Shown: positions 7,765 to 16,170, counted from the first letter of the stretch. The stretch: 54,533 nt of DNA from JAAYEA01 sp012689325 (GCA_036841525.1 DAITVZ010000029.1:1-54533); one strand, 5' to 3'. Numbers and translations are program-made. The notes: generated from the letters alone by a model not told the origin.

Positions 7765-9522
7765 TCAAAAGATGACTTTGCTCGCCACGTCGCCGCGCAA
7801 CATCTCCAGGAAGGCGTCCACCGAGATCGTGCCAGGGTTCTGCCCGTCACGGCGGCGCACCGCCAACGTGCCCTCGCCGGCCTCGCGATCCCCGGCCACC
7901 AGCATGTAGGGCACCTTTTGCATCTGCGCGTCGCGGATCTTGGCGTTCATGCGCTCGCTGCGGTCATCCACCTCGACGCGGAAGCCTTCAGCTTTGAGCC
8001 GCTTGGCCACTTCCCAGGCATAGTCGTTGTGCCGGTCGGCGATGGGGATCACCGTGGCTTGCACCGGGGCCAGCCACACCGGGAAAGCCCCGGCATAGTG
8101 CTCGATCAGCCCGGCGACAAAGCGCTCCATGGAGCCGACCACGGTGCGGTGGACCATCACCACGCGGTGAGGCTGCCCATCCTCGCCCACATAGTTGACG
8201 TCAAAGCGTTCCGGCTCGTTAAAGTCCACCTGGATGGTAGGGCCCTGCCAGCCGCGGCCCAGCGCGTCCCTGACCTTGATGTCGATGGCCGGGCCGTAGA
8301 ACTTGGCCTCGCCTTCCACGCGCTTGTAGGCGAGGTTGGTGGCGTGCAGCGCGTTTACCAGCGCCGTCTCGGCCATCTCCCAACTGGCATCGTCACCGAC
8401 GTATTTGGCCTTGTTGAGCGGGTCGCGCACCGATAGCTCGATGTCGTATTCCTTGTAGCCAAAGGTCTGCAACATGAACCGGGCCAGTTCGATGACGCTG
8501 ACCAACTCGTTTTCCAGTTGGTCGGGACGGCAAAAGATGTGGGCGTCGTCCTGCGTAAAGCCGCGCACGCGCAACATGCCTTGCAGCACGCCGGAGCGCT
8601 CGTAGCGATAGACCGTGCCCAGTTCGCCCCACCGCATCGGCATCTCGCGATAGCTGTGCGTCCGCGTGTTGTACATCAGGATATGGAAGGGGCAGTTCAT
8701 GGGCTTGAGCAAGTACTCCACATCGTCCACCACCATGGGGGCATACATGCTCTCGCGATAAAAGCCCCAGTGCCCGCTGGTCTTCCAGAGATCAAGCTTG
8801 CCGATGTGCGGCGTGTACACGAGATCATAGCCGCGCTTGCGGTGCTCCTGCCGCCAAAAGTTCTCGATGGTCTCGCGGATCAGCGCGCCCTTGGGATGCC
8901 AGTAGACCAGCCCGGGGCCGCCCAGCTCGTGCATGCTATAGAGGTCCAGCTCCTGGCCCAGGCGCCGATGGTCGCGGCGCTCCACCTCTTCCAGAAAGTG
9001 GATATAGTTGTCCAGCTCTTGGCGGTTCGGGAAGGCCGCGCCATAGATCCGTTGCAGCATGGGGCGCTTCTCGTCGCCGCGCCAGTAGGCCCCGGCGATG
9101 TTGAGCAGCTTGATCCCCTTCATGGGGACCTGTCCCGTGTGCTCCACGTGGGGGCCGCGGCACAGGTCCATAAAGTTGTGGTGCTTGTACACCGAGATAA
9201 CCTCGTCCTCCGGCAGCTCGCGGATCAACTCCTGTTTGTAGGGCTGATCGGCAAAGAGCTTGAGCGCTTCCTCGCGGGTGACCTCGGTGCGCTGGAAGGG
9301 GTAACGCCCCTTGATGATCTCGGCCATGCGCTCCTCGATGGCCTTCAGATCCTCCTGAGTCAGGGGGCGCGGCAGGTCGAAATCGTAATAGAAGCCGGTG
9401 TCGATGGCCGGGCCGATGCCCAGCTTGGCGCCAGGGACGATCTCTTGCACGGCCTCGGCCATGACGTGCGATGCGGAATGGCGCATGCGCTCCAGATCGG
9501 GTGCTTGCTGATGCTCTGACAT
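7765..9522 (-). CDS. thrS: Threonyl-tRNA synthetase (no TGS domain)
   Basis: A 585-residue class II synthetase that charges tRNA-Thr. It begins directly with the editing-domain region (M-R-H-S-A-S-H-V-M-A-E-A near residue 12, and H-N-F-M-D-L-C-R-G-P-H). The catalytic core follows, with motif 2 (Y-R-Y-E-R-S-G, G-F-T-Q-D-D-A-H) and the zinc-binding Cys of P-M-N-C-P plus later His residues, then the anticodon-binding domain. Typical bacterial ThrRS is about 640 residues with an N-terminal TGS domain; that domain is missing here, as in some other Chloroflexota. ATG at 9522 is preferred over an in-frame ATG at 9537, because the latter overlaps the GGAGGAGGG ribosome-binding site. It is controlled by the T-box leader at 9538-9838. 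Confidence 0.95.
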   Translation of the reverse strand: MSEHQQAPDLERMRHSASHVMAEAVQEIVPGAKLGIGPAIDTGFYYDFDLPRPLTQEDLKAIEERMAEIIKGRYPFQRTEVTREEALKLFADQPYKQELIRELPEDEVISVYKHHNFMDLCRGPHVEHTGQVPMKGIKLLNIAGAYWRGDEKRPMLQRIYGAAFPNRQELDNYIHFLEEVERRDHRRLGQELDLYSMHELGGPGLVYWHPKGALIRETIENFWRQEHRKRGYDLVYTPHIGKLDLWKTSGHWGFYRESMYAPMVVDDVEYLLKPMNCPFHILMYNTRTHSYREMPMRWGELGTVYRYERSGVLQGMLRVRGFTQDDAHIFCRPDQLENELVSVIELARFMLQTFGYKEYDIELSVRDPLNKAKYVGDDASWEMAETALVNALHATNLAYKRVEGEAKFYGPAIDIKVRDALGRGWQGPTIQVDFNEPERFDVNYVGEDGQPHRVVMVHRTVVGSMERFVAGLIEHYAGAFPVWLAPVQATVIPIADRHNDYAWEVAKRLKAEGFRVEVDDRSERMNAKIRDAQMQKVPYMLVAGDREAGEGTLAVRRRDGQNPGTISVDAFLEMLRGDVASKVIF

Positions 9523-9537
9523 GGTGCCCTCCTCCAA

Positions 9538-9838
9538 ATAAAAAAAGCCTCTCGGCTATCGGGCCGAGAGGCATGACCTCACGCGGTTCCACCCAACTTG
9601 TCAGGGCGGCATGGAGCCCATGCGCGGAGCCCTGACCTCGTTGTGGCCGTTAACGGGTGCCTCCGTAGCGCCATACTGGGCACTGGGTGCCGTTCCGGCG
9701 CTCGACCTAGAACAACTGCCGCCGGCGGTTGTTCCGGCACAGGTGGTTTTCGCTGCGCTTGTGCTGAAGGGGCTTGCAGTCATGACCCCTTCTCCCTGGA
9801 GCGGCCGCGCGGCTACTCGTCCTGTGCAACGTCTTTAC
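9538..9838 (-). promoter_or_regulatory. Threonine T-box riboswitch (thrS leader)
   Basis: A minus-strand leader with the T-box parts in order. Stem I contains GAGTAG near its base, a distal A-T-G-A ... C-T-G-C-A-A-G segment typical of the T-loop pair, and a specifier loop with ACC (9745-9747, Thr) followed by A. The T-box sequence GGGTGGAACCGCG is at 9582-9594. The terminator has perfect 10-bp arms (9547-9556 with 9563-9572) followed by six T. The UGGA bulge should pair with an acceptor end UCCA, predicting discriminator U in tRNA-Thr. Uncharged tRNA-Thr would stabilise the antiterminator and switch thrS on. Confidence 0.93.
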
Positions 9839-9844
9839 AATCCC

Positions 9845-9872
9845 ATTATACACCAAATTGGTCCAAGATCAA
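9845..9872 (-). promoter_or_regulatory. thrS promoter
   Basis: Minus-strand TTGATC (9867-9872), a 16-base spacer and a perfect TATAAT (9845-9850), just before the T-box leader. Confidence 0.75.
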
Positions 9873-9886
9873 ATCTGGTCAGAATC

Positions 9887-10936
9887 CTATTGCGCCAGCG
9901 ACACAAGCACTCGGCTCAACACCGCGATGGCCCGGCGGTACTCGGCCAGGCTGATGTGCTCGTGGGGGGTATGGTCGAGGTTCGAGTCGCCGGGACCATA
10001 GGCCAGCATGGGGCAGCCCCAGGCCGGACCGACGATGTTCATGTCCGAGGTGCCGTGCTTGAGGGCAAACCGTGGTTTGCCGCCCTCCTGGCGGATCGCC
10101 TCCAAGAAGGCGCGCACCAGTGCTGTGTTCCGCTCGGCCTTGAAGGGCTCCTCCGCACTGACGATGGTGAGCTGACCCTCGTCGAACCAGGTTGGCATCG
10201 CCCCTTTCAGCTCGGCCAAGGAGCATTCCAGGGGCACGCGATAAGAGATGAGCGCCGTGGCGTGGTTGAACAGCCCGTCGTCCTCGCTCCAGATGGCGCG
10301 CAGGGCGGGGTCCAGCGTGGTGAAGGAGCGGGGCTGCCCGCCGTTCCAGCTCGCGGCATAGTCGCGGGCCCGAATCCAGAAATCCACGGCCTTTTCCGCG
10401 GCGTTGGCGTTGGGGCCGGAGGAGTGCTCCCCCGCCCGCGCCACGGTGTATTGCGCCACCAGGCTGCCCTTGTAGCCCAGCGTGATGCGGTCCCAGTCGC
10501 TGGGCTCGCCGATGATGGCCGCGGCGGGGCGGTAGCGCCCCACGATGTGCCGCGCGCCAGCCGAGCTGGGGGCCTCCTCCTCCACCGCGCCGATGATGAC
10601 AAAGCGCTTGCCGGGCTGCGGCCCCGCCTGCGCCACCGCCGAGACAAAGGTGGCCAGCGGACCTTTGGCGTCCACCGCGCCGCGGCCACGGAGCAGGTCG
10701 CCCTCGCGGCGGACGGGGATGTCGCCGGGCACGGTGTCCATGTGGCCGAGCAGCACGATGTCCTCCGGCCCATCGCCCAGGACGCCCACGGCGTTGCCCG
10801 CTTCGTCCCGCCAGGCGCGCATGCCGGGGATCTCGCCCATCCGGCGCACCAGCAGCTCGGCGACCGCCCGCTCCTGGCCGGAGAGGCTGGGGGTTTCCAG
10901 CATCTCTTGGAGCAGGGCTTCGGGGTTAATGGGCAT
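9887..10936 (-). CDS. lysK: LysW-lysine carboxypeptidase (LysK, M20 family)
   Basis: A 349-residue M20-family metallopeptidase that would release lysine (or ornithine) from the C-terminal Glu of the carrier LysW, the last step of the pathway. Metal-site signatures are L-L-G-H-M-D-T-V-P near residue 65, G-R-G-A-V-D-A-K-G near 85, and V-E-E-E-A near 119; K-H-G-T-S-D-M-N carries a late conserved segment. ArgE/DapE relatives are longer, and the linkage to lysX and lysW supports LysK. The ATG at 10936 is chosen over upstream in-frame codons because the protein N-terminus then matches the family. It is separated from lysX by a 126-base gap holding a palindromic repeat. Confidence 0.9.
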   Translation of the reverse strand: MPINPEALLQEMLETPSLSGQERAVAELLVRRMGEIPGMRAWRDEAGNAVGVLGDGPEDIVLLGHMDTVPGDIPVRREGDLLRGRGAVDAKGPLATFVSAVAQAGPQPGKRFVIIGAVEEEAPSSAGARHIVGRYRPAAAIIGEPSDWDRITLGYKGSLVAQYTVARAGEHSSGPNANAAEKAVDFWIRARDYAASWNGGQPRSFTTLDPALRAIWSEDDGLFNHATALISYRVPLECSLAELKGAMPTWFDEGQLTIVSAEEPFKAERNTALVRAFLEAIRQEGGKPRFALKHGTSDMNIVGPAWGCPMLAYGPGDSNLDHTPHEHISLAEYRRAIAVLSRVLVSLAQ

Positions 10937-10984
10937 GGCCGGCTCCGTGGCATCGGGCGGGCGCGAGGAGGGCAAACACAAGGA

Positions 10985-11045
10985 GGGCGAACACGAGGTT
11001 CGCCCCTACCGGTGTCGGAGTAGGGGTGAACCTCGTGTTCACCCC
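10985..11045. repeat. Palindromic intergenic repeat
   Basis: Two arms of about 25 bases (GGGCGAACACGAGGTTCGCC followed by CCTAC; and its near-perfect reverse complement ending at 11045) around a 10-base centre. Each arm is itself palindromic. A decayed partial copy (GAGGGCAAACACAAG) precedes the left arm. The shape resembles the REP-like GGGCGA...TCGCCCCTAC repeats that recur between genes in many environmental bacterial genomes. Confidence 0.7.
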
Positions 11046-11062
11046 ATACGCAAGCAGCGGGA

Positions 11063-11920
11063 TCATCGTCTGGCTCCGCCGTTCTTGGCGACCTGGAGCG
11101 CATAATCGATCATGCGGTCGGGGATGTTCACGCCGGTGGTGGCGATGCTGTTGCGGAACTCCATGGTATAGTTGACCTCGCTCACCAGGTAGCCCCGGTC
11201 GGGGTCTTCCAGCACGTCCACGGCCAGCACTCCACCGCCCACCGCCTTGGCAGAAGCCACGCAGAGCGCGTTCAGCTCGGGCGTCACCGGGCAATTGGAG
11301 GCCTGGCCGCCGCGCGCGGTGTTGGTGATCCAGTGGGACGAGTCGCGATAGATGGCGCAGATGGTCTCGTCGCCCACCACAAAGCCGCGGATGTCGCGCA
11401 TTGGCTTGCGGACGTACTCTTGGATGTAAAAGATCGAATGCTGATAGCTGCCCAGGACTTCCTTGTGCTCCAGCACCGTCTCGGCGGCCTCGCGGTCGTT
11501 GATCTTGGAAAGGAGCCGCCCCCAGGAGCCCACAGCCGGCTTGAGCACCACGGGGTAGCCGAGTTGCTCGATGGCTTGCAGCGCCGATTCCGAGGTGAAG
11601 GCCACCAGGGTGCGCGGCGAGGGCACGCCGGCGCGGATCAGCGCGCTGGTGGTGAGCAGCTTGTCGCCGCAGGTCATGGCGACCTCGTGTGTATTGACGG
11701 TGGGGATGCCCCAGTCCTGGAGGATGCGCAGCGCATAGAGGGCGCGGGAATGGTTGATGCAGCGCTCCAGGATCACATCATAGCTCAGGCTGCTTTTTCC
11801 CATGTCCATGATGAGCTCGCGGTCGTCGATCAGGTCATAGCTGACGCCGCGGCTCTCCAGAGCCTCGATCAGCAGTTTCTCTTCCACGCGCGCGCGGGAA
11901 TACAGGATGCCTACTTTCAT
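11063..11920 (-). CDS. lysX: LysW-alpha-aminoadipate ligase (LysX)
   Basis: A 285-residue ATP-grasp ligase of the RimK/LysX type. It attaches the amino group of alpha-aminoadipate to the C-terminal Glu of LysW using ATP. The ATP-grasp core is visible (V-L-K-P-A-V-G-S-W-G-R near 130, I-Q-E-Y-V near 167). The metal and substrate end reads L-V-S-E-V-N-Y-T-M-E-F-R-N-S, characteristic of LysX. N-T-A-R-G-G-Q-A near residue 200 is the loop used to tell LysX from relatives. It lies 40 bases after lysW, as in Thermus and archaeal clusters. The substrate range (lysine only, or also ornithine for arginine) cannot be decided from sequence. Confidence 0.93.
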   Translation of the reverse strand: MKVGILYSRARVEEKLLIEALESRGVSYDLIDDRELIMDMGKSSLSYDVILERCINHSRALYALRILQDWGIPTVNTHEVAMTCGDKLLTTSALIRAGVPSPRTLVAFTSESALQAIEQLGYPVVLKPAVGSWGRLLSKINDREAAETVLEHKEVLGSYQHSIFYIQEYVRKPMRDIRGFVVGDETICAIYRDSSHWITNTARGGQASNCPVTPELNALCVASAKAVGGGVLAVDVLEDPDRGYLVSEVNYTMEFRNSIATTGVNIPDRMIDYALQVAKNGGARR

Positions 11921-11960
11921 CGGTGATCTCCAGTGTGTGGTTGCTCGTGCGGGGCGCGAA

Positions 11961-12125
11961 TTATTCGCCCCAATCCTCTTCCTCTTCCGGGGCCAGCTCG
12001 AACTCGAGCGGGTCCACGCTGACGACTTCTAGCTCGACTCCGCAATCGGGGCAGACGACCAACTCGCCTTTCACCACACCTTCCAAGGTGATCTCGGCGT
12101 CGCAATCGGGACAAGTTCCGGTCAT
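11961..12125 (-). CDS. lysW: LysW amino-group carrier protein
   Basis: A 54-residue acidic carrier. It starts M-T-G-T-C-P-D-C-D with a second V-C-P-D-C-G, forming the four-Cys zinc-ribbon half of the protein. It ends in the diagnostic E-D-W-G-E, whose last Glu takes the substrate. The ATG at 12125 follows GGAGAAC, 14 bases after the end of the homoisocitrate dehydrogenase gene. The protein protects the amino group of alpha-aminoadipate while LysX and later enzymes act on it. The downstream kinase, reductase and aminotransferase (LysZ, LysY, LysJ) are not in this window. Confidence 0.95.
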   Translation of the reverse strand: MTGTCPDCDAEITLEGVVKGELVVCPDCGVELEVVSVDPLEFELAPEEEEDWGE

Positions 12126-12139
12126 GGTATGTTCTCCTT

Positions 12140-13141
12140 CTATCCGTTTGTGATCTGGTTCAGGATGAAATCGCCCACCTCTGCGGTGGTGCTCGTGCCG
12201 CCCAGGTCGGGCGTGAGGTGTCCGGCTTGCAGGGCGGCGAACACGGCCGTTCGCACGCGCGCCCCCGCCTCGGCCTGGCCGAGATAGTCCAGCAGCATCC
12301 CCGCGCTGAGCATCGCCGCGCTGGGGTTGGCGATGCCCTGGCCCGCGATGTCGGGGGCGGAGCCGTGCACCGGCTCGAAAATGGCGATCCGGTCGCCGAT
12401 GTTGCCCGCGGGGGCCAGCCCGAGCCCGCCCACCAGCATGGCCGCCTCATCGGTGAGGATGTCGCCAAAGAGGTTGGTGGTCACCACCACATCAAAGCTC
12501 TCCGGGTCGCGGATCAGGCGCAGCGCCATGGTGTCCACCAGCACCTCGTCGATGGCGAGGCCGGGGAAATCGGCGGCCTCGCGCCGCACCGCGTCGCGAA
12601 AGAGCCCGCAGGTCTCGGGCAGGATGTTGGCCTTGTGCACGATGGTCAGGTGCTGGCGGCGCCCGGCGGCGAGCTGGCAGGCCAGCCGCCCGATGCGCTC
12701 CGAGGCGGCGCGGGTGATGACCCGCTCGGCGATGGCGGTCTCGCCATCGCTGCGCTCGCGCTGCACATAGAGCCCCTCGGTGTTTTCGCGCACGAGGAGC
12801 AGATCGATGCCTGGCCGCGAGCTAGCGATGGGCGCCGAGACCACGGGGCGTAGGTTGGCGTACAGGTTGAACTGCCGCCGCATGGCGACGATGGGGCTGC
12901 GGTAGCCCGGCACCTTGTGCGAGGGCGACGAGACCGCGCCGAACAGCGCCGCGGCGCAGGTTCCCAGCAGCTCCACGGTGGCCTCGGGCAGCGCCGTGCC
13001 CTGCCGCTGGAAGCACTCCCAGCCCACCTCGGCTTGCACGAACTCCCAATCCAGGCCGGTGGCTTGCAGGGCTTTCACGGCCCAGGGGGTCACCTCGCGG
13101 CCGATGCCGTCGCCGGGCAGGACGCCGATGCGCGGGGCCAT
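12140..13141 (-). CDS. hicdh: Homoisocitrate dehydrogenase
   Basis: A 333-residue beta-decarboxylating dehydrogenase that oxidises homoisocitrate to 2-oxoadipate with NAD. It starts M-A-P-R-I-G-V-L-P-G-D-G-I-G. The substrate loop reads V-P-G-Y-R-S-P-I-V-A-M-R-R, the pattern seen in homoisocitrate rather than 3-isopropylmalate dehydrogenases. The Mg-binding N-L-F-G-D-I-L-T-D-E and NAD-binding H-G-S-A-P-D-I-A-G follow. The frame extends far upstream, but the ATG at 13141 overlaps the lysU stop as ATGA, which indicates translational coupling. Dual activity on isocitrate is known in some relatives and cannot be excluded. Confidence 0.92.
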   Translation of the reverse strand: MAPRIGVLPGDGIGREVTPWAVKALQATGLDWEFVQAEVGWECFQRQGTALPEATVELLGTCAAALFGAVSSPSHKVPGYRSPIVAMRRQFNLYANLRPVVSAPIASSRPGIDLLLVRENTEGLYVQRERSDGETAIAERVITRAASERIGRLACQLAAGRRQHLTIVHKANILPETCGLFRDAVRREAADFPGLAIDEVLVDTMALRLIRDPESFDVVVTTNLFGDILTDEAAMLVGGLGLAPAGNIGDRIAIFEPVHGSAPDIAGQGIANPSAAMLSAGMLLDYLGQAEAGARVRTAVFAALQAGHLTPDLGGTSTTAEVGDFILNQITNG

Positions 13142-13638
13142 CAGGCGCGCTCCTGGCCGGGGAACCGACCGTGCCGCCGGTAGTATTGCACCAAGTTGCC
13201 CTCGGCCCAAATCTCGCGGACGAAATCCGGCGGCTTGGGCAGGCTGTAGGCGCCATGGGGCGTCACGATCTGGTAATCGTCCAGGCGCAGCTCGACGATC
13301 TCGCCATCTTGCAGCGCGGAGGTCAGGTCCGCCTGGAAGAGGGGCAACCCCAGCGAGAGGGCGTTGCGGAAAAAGATGCGCGCAAAGCTCGGCGCGATGA
13401 TGGCGCCCACGCCCACCACCTTGAGCGCCTTGGGGGCATACTCGCGGGAGGAGCCGCAGCCAAAGTTCTTGCCCGCCACGATGATATCGCCCGGTTTGAC
13501 CTGCTTGGCAAACTCGGGACGGTGCTCGATGAAGGGGTACTTGCCCAGCTCGGCCTCCGAGGTCATATAGGGAGCGTACCGTCCGGGCACGATCTGGTCC
13601 GTATCGACATTCTCGCCAAAAACCCAAACCCTTGCCAT
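13141..13638 (-). CDS. lysU: Homoaconitase small subunit
   Basis: A 165-residue swivel-domain subunit. With LysT it forms the [4Fe-4S] homoaconitase that interconverts homocitrate, cis-homoaconitate and homoisocitrate. Motifs are V-W-V-F-G-E-N-V-D-T-D-Q-I-V-P-G-R, the homoaconitase-type Y-A-P-Y-M-T (leuD proteins differ here), and G-K-N-F-G-C-G-S-S-R-E. It starts 10 bases after lysT and its TGA overlaps the next start codon. Confidence 0.92.
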   Translation of the reverse strand: MARVWVFGENVDTDQIVPGRYAPYMTSEAELGKYPFIEHRPEFAKQVKPGDIIVAGKNFGCGSSREYAPKALKVVGVGAIIAPSFARIFFRNALSLGLPLFQADLTSALQDGEIVELRLDDYQIVTPHGAYSLPKPPDFVREIWAEGNLVQYYRRHGRFPGQERA

Positions 13639-13648
13639 TTATGCGCTC

Positions 13649-14884
13649 CTATATCGTGTTCGGATCGGTGATGATGCCGGTGAGGGCCGTGGCCGCCGCG
13701 GTGGCGGGGGAGGCCACATAGATGAACGCTTCCGGCGAGCCCATGCGCCCGCGAAAGTTGCGGTTGCCGGTGGAGAGGCAGACCTCGCCCGCCGCCAGGA
13801 CGCCCATGTGCCGCCCGATGCAGGGGCCGCAGCCGGGGGTGCCCACGGTCGCTCCGGCTTCCATCAGCGCCAGCAGGCTGCCGTCCTTCATGGTGTCGGT
13901 GAGCACCTCGCTGGAGGCGGGGACGACGATCATGCGCACGCCTGCGGCCACTTTCTTCCCGCCCAGGATCGAGGCGGCGATGTGGATATCCTCCACGCGG
14001 CCGTTGGTGCAGGTGCCGAGAAAGACCACGTCCACCGGGGTGCGGTCCAAGAGGGCCACGTCGGTCACGTTGTCCGGCTCATGGGGCATCGCCACCTTGG
14101 GCGGCAGGCCGCTCAGGTCCACGCGCTCCACGCGCTCATAGCGCGCCCCTGGCTCCACCCGCAGCCATCCGGGGACGGGGAACCGGGCGGCCACCTCGCC
14201 GGAGGGCGGGATGATCCCGGCCTTGGCGCCCAGCTCGGTGGACATGCAGGCGAGGCACTGCCGCGAGGCCAAGCTAAAGCTGTCCACGCCGTGGTATTCC
14301 ACGCTGCGATAGGCGGCGCCGTCGGCGCCCAGGAGCTTTTCCACGGCCAGGGCGAGGTCCTTGGCGGAGGCGCGCCCCTGGAATTGCCCGCTGACCTCGA
14401 TCACGATGGTCTCGGGGACGCGTAGCCAGGTGTGGCCGCTGGCCCAGGCCAGGGCGATGTCGCTGGAGCCCATGCCGGTGCCCAGCGCGCCGATGGCGCC
14501 ATAGCTGTTAGAGTGGGAATCGGAGCCGAGGGCGATCTGGCCGGGCTTGACCAGCCCCTCTTCCACCATCACCTGGTGGCAGACGCCGCGCCCGACGTCG
14601 AAAAAGTGGCAGAGTTCTTGCTCAGCGACGAACTTGCGGATGCGGGCCTGGTTATCGGCGGTGGCGACGCTGGAGGCGGGGGCCACGTGGTCCACAAAGA
14701 CGGCCACCCGATCCGTGTCATGGACGCGCTCCACGCCCAGCTCTTTTTGCATCACGTCGATGATCGAGGGGGTCAGCGAATCGACGCCCATGGCCCGATC
14801 CACCTTGACCACCACCAAGTCGCCCGCCTGGACCTCGCGGCCGGCGGCGTGTCCGATGATCAGCTCAGCTAACGTGTGCGGCAT
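13649..14884 (-). CDS. lysT: Homoaconitase large subunit
   Basis: A 411-residue aconitase-superfamily subunit carrying the iron-sulfur ligands: a Cys in L-G-T-C-T-N-G-R and C-x-x-C in G-C-G-P-C-I-G. H-S-N-S-Y-G-A and the G-N-R-N-F-x-G-R-M-G segment are also present. In LeuC the reaction is on isopropylmalate; the lys context decides for homoaconitase. The ATG at 14884 overlaps the last 20 bases of lysS, so translation is probably coupled. The frame is open to 14947, but that region is inside lysS. Confidence 0.92.
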   Translation of the reverse strand: MPHTLAELIIGHAAGREVQAGDLVVVKVDRAMGVDSLTPSIIDVMQKELGVERVHDTDRVAVFVDHVAPASSVATADNQARIRKFVAEQELCHFFDVGRGVCHQVMVEEGLVKPGQIALGSDSHSNSYGAIGALGTGMGSSDIALAWASGHTWLRVPETIVIEVSGQFQGRASAKDLALAVEKLLGADGAAYRSVEYHGVDSFSLASRQCLACMSTELGAKAGIIPPSGEVAARFPVPGWLRVEPGARYERVERVDLSGLPPKVAMPHEPDNVTDVALLDRTPVDVVFLGTCTNGRVEDIHIAASILGGKKVAAGVRMIVVPASSEVLTDTMKDGSLLALMEAGATVGTPGCGPCIGRHMGVLAAGEVCLSTGNRNFRGRMGSPEAFIYVASPATAAATALTGIITDPNTI

Positions 14885-16034
14885 CTGTCGTCTCCTCCGT
14901 GTGTAGGGTGCCATCGAGCCACCGGCGCAAGATATCGTCCACATCATCCAGAGTCAGCGGCTTTTCGTCGGCCACGGCCTTGATATGCTGCGTGGCCTCT
15001 TTGATCTCGTTATCGCTCAGTTGTAACCCCAATTGTTGCGCGCGGTCGCGGACGGCGTTCCAGCCCGTCAGCCGGTGCGCAATGGAGATATAGCGGGTGA
15101 GGCCGAAATCGTGCGGGTTCAAGATCTCGTAGGTCTCGGGGTTGTTCAGCAGTGCCTTGGCGTGGATGCCGGCCTTGTGGGTGAAGGCGGTGGCGCCGGT
15201 GATGAAATTGTTAAAGGGAATGCCGATGCCCACGATCTCGGCGACCATGTTGTCCAGCTCGCGCAGCACAGGCAGGTTGTATTTGCGCACGCTGTCCCGG
15301 TTGGTGGCGTAGAGGCGCGCCACCAGCCCACCTAGCGGGGTGATGCCGTTGCGCTCGCCGATGCCCATGATGCTGGTATCCACGTGGGTGGCCCCTGCCT
15401 CCAAGGCCGAAAAGCTATTGGCGATGGCGCAGCCCGAGTCGTTGTGGCCGTGGAACTCGATATCGGCCTTGACCAGGCGGCGCAGCGTGCTCACCAGCTC
15501 GTAGACCTGGCGTGGGGTGGCCACGCCCACGGTGTCGGCGATGCCCACGCGGTCCACGCCGATCTCGTCCACGGCCAGGTAGACGCGAAAGAGGTCTTTG
15601 AGCGTGCTGCGAAACGAGTCCTCGCTGCTAAAGCGGACCTCCAGCCCCTGCGACTTGACGTAAGCGATGACCTCCACGGCGGTATCCACGATGGCTGGGA
15701 TGTCCTTGCCGTGGCTGAATTGCCGCAGAAACGACGAGGTGCCGAACAGGAGGTCTAGCCCATTCACGCCGGTATCGATGGCGATCTTGGCGTCCTCCAG
15801 CGCGCAGCGGGTGTGGGTGACCAGCTTGGCCTTCAACCCCAGCTTGGCCAGGGTCTTGGCGTCCTCAAAGCTTTTTGGCGAGGCGACTGGCGAGGTTACC
15901 TCGATATACTCCACGCCGAACTCGTCCAGTTTTTCGGCGATGCGAATCTTTTCGGCGGTGGTGAAATTGGCGCCGACGAACTGCTCGCCTTCGCGCAGGG
16001 TCGACTCGATTATGCTATAGTTGTCCAAGCTCAT
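14865..16034 (-). CDS. lysS: Homocitrate synthase
   Basis: A 389-residue DRE-TIM enzyme that condenses 2-oxoglutarate with acetyl-CoA, the first committed step. The active-site start reads S-T-L-R-E-G-E-Q-F (family D/S-x-x-x-x-x-E-Q). H-G-H-N-D-S-G-C-A supplies metal-binding His, and I-M-G-I-G-E-R-N-G-I-T-P-L matches homocitrate rather than isopropylmalate synthase. It lacks the C-terminal LeuA regulatory domain, as expected for the Thermus-type enzyme. The ATG at 16034 follows GGAGG. It is the first structural gene of the operon and lies behind the attenuator leader at 16081-16404. Confidence 0.93.
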   Translation of the reverse strand: MSLDNYSIIESTLREGEQFVGANFTTAEKIRIAEKLDEFGVEYIEVTSPVASPKSFEDAKTLAKLGLKAKLVTHTRCALEDAKIAIDTGVNGLDLLFGTSSFLRQFSHGKDIPAIVDTAVEVIAYVKSQGLEVRFSSEDSFRSTLKDLFRVYLAVDEIGVDRVGIADTVGVATPRQVYELVSTLRRLVKADIEFHGHNDSGCAIANSFSALEAGATHVDTSIMGIGERNGITPLGGLVARLYATNRDSVRKYNLPVLRELDNMVAEIVGIGIPFNNFITGATAFTHKAGIHAKALLNNPETYEILNPHDFGLTRYISIAHRLTGWNAVRDRAQQLGLQLSDNEIKEATQHIKAVADEKPLTLDDVDDILRRWLDGTLHTEETTDAAHVS

Positions 16035-16080
16035 CTCGGGGCCTCCGTCTATCCTCGGGAAAGGGCAACATATCCGGGAA

Positions 16081-16134
16081 AACAAAAAGAGCCAGTGCTA
16101 TCAGACGCGCGAAGCGATCTGGGGAGCTGGCTCT
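16081..16134 (-). terminator. Attenuator terminator in the lysine leader
   Basis: Minus-strand hairpin with 8-bp outer arms (AGAGCCAG at 16134-16127, CTGGCTCT at 16095-16088), further inner pairing (CAGA...TCTG), then TTTTTGTTTT. It lies between the leader ORF and lysS, about 50 bases before the lysS start. Confidence 0.75.
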
Positions 16135-16170
16135 CGGTTCGTGTCTATATCAGGCCAACCTGCCCAGGCG

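Noticed and set aside
7668..7850. Small minus-strand ORF across the thrS end
   Set aside because: It overlaps the thrS C-terminus in another frame without a ribosome-binding site.
9601..9783. 60-codon minus-strand ORF in the thrS leader
   Set aside because: It lies wholly in the T-box structure and has no Shine-Dalgarno. The conserved RNA landmarks explain the sequence.
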